Assembly (NCBI GenBank): GCA_028284105.1
Contig: JANQSK010000852.1
Span: forward strand, 1-6,355
Direction: 5' to 3'
From: Anaerolineae bacterium
GTDB lineage: Bacteria; Chloroflexota; Anaerolineae; Promineifilales; Promineifilaceae
Length of the DNA stretch: 6,355 nucleotides
The notes under the pieces are model-generated. The model was not told the origin of the DNA. It ran no database searches and worked only from the letters and a program-made list of their open reading frames with translations. A program made the translations under genes and the position numbers. This document shows positions 5,315 to 6,355 of the stretch, in pieces; position 1 is the first letter of the stretch, and every line of letters begins with the position of its first letter.

Positions 5315-5962
5315 TTAGCTATAATATCCTCCTAAACTACTATCCTGCGGCGCATTGGTTAATGTGGCTCCAACAACTCTTACTTTGGCTTTTTCAAATA
5401 TTTCTTTAGCGCGTTCAGCGTGATCACGACGGGTTTTCCCTGCATTGATAACGAGAAGAACACCATCTGCCTTAGCACCGAGCACGGCCGAATCGGTGAC
5501 GGCAATGGCTGGTGGGGCATCAAAAAGTATGATGTCTGCTTTTTCCAGTAGTGAGCTGATAATACTGTCTACTTTGGCGCTTCCTAAAAGATCAGCAGGA
5601 TTTGGGGGTAGTGTGCCTGATGAGAGCAGATAAAGGTTATCAACGGCCGTTTCTTGCAAAGGCACATCAGCCCCATCTTCTAAGATCATATTGGTAAAAC
5701 CAGGCTCCATTTTTAAGTCAAAAATATCATGTAAAGCAGGTCTGCGTAAATCACAATCAACTAAGATGGTTTTACGTCCACCTTGTGCCATCGTGACTGC
5801 AAGGTTGGCAATCGTGTCGCTTTTGCCTTCATTTGCGCCAGCCGAAGTAACTACTAAGGTTTGAATGGGCTCATCCAAGCTGTAAAAGGATAAATTTGTT
5901 CGTAAAGTCCGATAGGCTTCACTAATTGGAGAACGCGGGTCAGTTAAGGTAATTAAATTCAT
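5315..5962 (-). CDS. CpsD/YwqD-type bacterial tyrosine kinase (BY-kinase), exopolysaccharide control
   Basis: A cytoplasmic P-loop kinase that works with a separate Wzz/YveK-type membrane activator to control export and chain length of a surface polysaccharide, with autophosphorylation on C-terminal tyrosines. Family features: RSPISEAYRTLRTN (10-23); Walker A in AGANEGKSD (41-49) with K47; Walker A' ILVDCDLRR (66-74) with D69 and D71; Walker B IILFDAPP (144-151) with D148; and the C-terminal GGYYS (211-215). The 215 residues fit the split, Gram-positive-style form. Oddities: the P-loop has Asn where Gly is usual (ANEGKS, not PGEGKS) and Asp49 where Thr is common, and the tyrosine cluster is only Tyr213-Tyr214. 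The gene starts 33 bases after the Wzz-like stop, so the two are one operon. Its AAGGA ribosome site lies in a small hairpin. MinD/ParA-type ATPases share the fold, but the SEAYRTLRTN motif and partner make the BY-kinase call firm. Confidence 0.93.
   Translation of the reverse strand: MNLITLTDPRSPISEAYRTLRTNLSFYSLDEPIQTLVVTSAGANEGKSDTIANLAVTMAQGGRKTILVDCDLRRPALHDIFDLKMEPGFTNMILEDGADVPLQETAVDNLYLLSSGTLPPNPADLLGSAKVDSIISSLLEKADIILFDAPPAIAVTDSAVLGAKADGVLLVINAGKTRRDHAERAKEIFEKAKVRVVGATLTNAPQDSSLGGYYS
5484..5491. repeat. Near-copy of the octamer (ACGGCCGA)
   Basis: One base from ACGGCCGT, in the kinase gene, at the Ser-Ala-Val of TDSAVLG. Confidence 0.35.
5643..5650. repeat. ACGGCCGT palindrome, copy 5
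   Basis: Perfect octamer in the kinase gene, phase ACG-GCC-GT, coding Thr-Ala-Val in QETAVDN. Confidence 0.5.
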
Positions 5963-5977
5963 AAGGAAATGTTCCTT
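5963..5977 (-). promoter_or_regulatory. Hairpin that covers the cpsD ribosome binding site
   Basis: Directly before the ATG, the minus strand reads AAGGAA-CAT-TTCCTT, a perfect 6-bp inverted repeat with a 3-base loop. The AAGGA Shine-Dalgarno, 9-10 bases from the start, forms the 5' arm. Folding would hide it, which could lower kinase translation relative to the upstream Wzz-like protein, or couple it to ribosomes finishing that gene. Confidence 0.5.
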
Positions 5978-5995
5978 GTCGTTAGCAAATGTCTG

Positions 5996-6355
5996 TTAGT
6001 TTGGAATTTGTCCAATAACCGGTAAATCTAAATATTTTTCGATGTCTTCGCTGCGCCGCATGACGCCAGATTCAAGCCATTCCAGCACAAAAATGATGAT
6101 TGTGCCAAGAATCGCGCCAAAGACAGCGCCGGCTAGCGTATTAATTTGCGTTTTGGGTGAGTCAAGGCTTTGGAAAGGGGCATCTTGAAAGACGATATCG
6201 ATGCGGTCTTCTTGCCTATTTTTATCATTTTGGATTTGCTGGTCTTGAATGAGGAGATTTCCCCAAGCAATAGCGATGTCACTTGCAACAGAAGGGTTTG
6301 TATGTTCAACGGAAATTTGAACGGTACGGCGGAGGTTATCTGATGCAAAGGCAAC
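5996..6355 (-). CDS. Wzz/YveK-type polysaccharide chain-length determinant and kinase activator, C-terminal part (5' end cut by window)
   Basis: An open frame of 119 codons enters at the right edge and ends with TAA at 5996-5998. The visible part begins in the extracytoplasmic domain (ISVEHTNPSVASDIAIAW is the conserved stretch before the second membrane segment). It continues through a helical, charged region, then the Pro-containing motif (visible residues 59-68, APFQSLDSPK), a glycine-rich membrane helix (about 72-92) and a cytoplasmic tail with RRSEDIEKYLDLPVIGQIP, the classic end of Wzz/CapA-type proteins, which contacts and activates the partner kinase. It stops one residue after the GxIP motif, a short tail. 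The N-terminal membrane segment and most of the extracytoplasmic domain lie outside the window. It is followed by the kinase gene 33 bases downstream, which confirms the module. Family identity is firm; the polysaccharide made is unknown. Confidence 0.88.
   Translation of the reverse strand, partial: VAFASDNLRRTVQISVEHTNPSVASDIAIAWGNLLIQDQQIQNDKNRQEDRIDIVFQDAPFQSLDSPKTQINTLAGAVFGAILGTIIIFVLEWLESGVMRRSEDIEKYLDLPVIGQIPN

Noticed and set aside
6133..6354. Minus-strand 73-codon frame at the right edge
   Set aside because: The neighbouring frame (5996-6355) has the Wzz Pro motif, membrane helix and GxIP tail, so this one is an out-of-frame shadow.

Overview
The window looks like ordinary chromosome of a free-living bacterium of low to moderate G+C (roughly 40-45%, estimated by eye). 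It holds seven protein-coding genes, two of them cut by the window edges. No tRNA, rRNA, CRISPR array, insertion sequence or phage gene was seen. The best guess at lineage is Chloroflexota, probably an Anaerolineae-type organism. This is an inference from the split Wzz-like + BY-kinase pair, a membrane-anchored protein that appears to lead into a helix-hairpin-helix domain, and a stand-alone PPDK-N-type ATP-grasp protein. It rests on remembered gene styles, not on a search.

Layout. The left edge carries a minus-strand gene (1-426, 3' end off the window): a membrane anchor, a His/Asp-rich stretch, 20 Glu-Pro repeats, then the first residues of what reads like a helix-hairpin-helix domain. A 144-bp divergent promoter region separates it from a plus-strand gamma-class carbonic-anhydrase-like gene (571-1101). 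A 199-bp spacer with a nested inverted repeat follows, then zwf for glucose-6-phosphate dehydrogenase (1301-2749). zwf meets, with zero bases between stop codons, a minus-strand gene for a lone PEP/pyruvate-binding (ATP-grasp) domain protein (2750-4456). That gene sits 4 bases downstream of a hemolysin III/TrhA-type membrane protein gene (4461-5111), so the two are probably one translation-coupled operon. A 203-bp structured spacer separates them from a minus-strand exopolysaccharide pair at the right edge: a CpsD/YwqD-type tyrosine kinase (5315-5962), preceded by the C-terminal third or so of its Wzz/YveK-type membrane partner (5996-6355, 5' end off the window).

How the genes work together. 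The right-edge pair is a chain-length/export control module for a cell-surface polysaccharide. zwf feeds glucose 6-phosphate into the oxidative pentose phosphate route and makes NADPH. The other genes have no obvious shared pathway and are more likely chromosomal neighbours than one system.

Signals the genes do not explain. (1) The palindromic octamer ACGGCCGT occurs five times, plus one near-copy, in all three codon phases, which suggests a HIP-like iterated DNA word. (2) The minus-strand spacer between cpsD and the hemolysin III gene has a 15-bp RNA stem followed by a U-run, with a competing upstream pairing. (3) A plus-strand intrinsic terminator for zwf lies inside the 3' coding end of the convergent gene. 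(4) The carbonic-anhydrase homologue has Glu in place of the third zinc-ligand His. No clearly new multi-gene system is visible; the iterated octamer and the lone ATP-grasp protein are the best leads.
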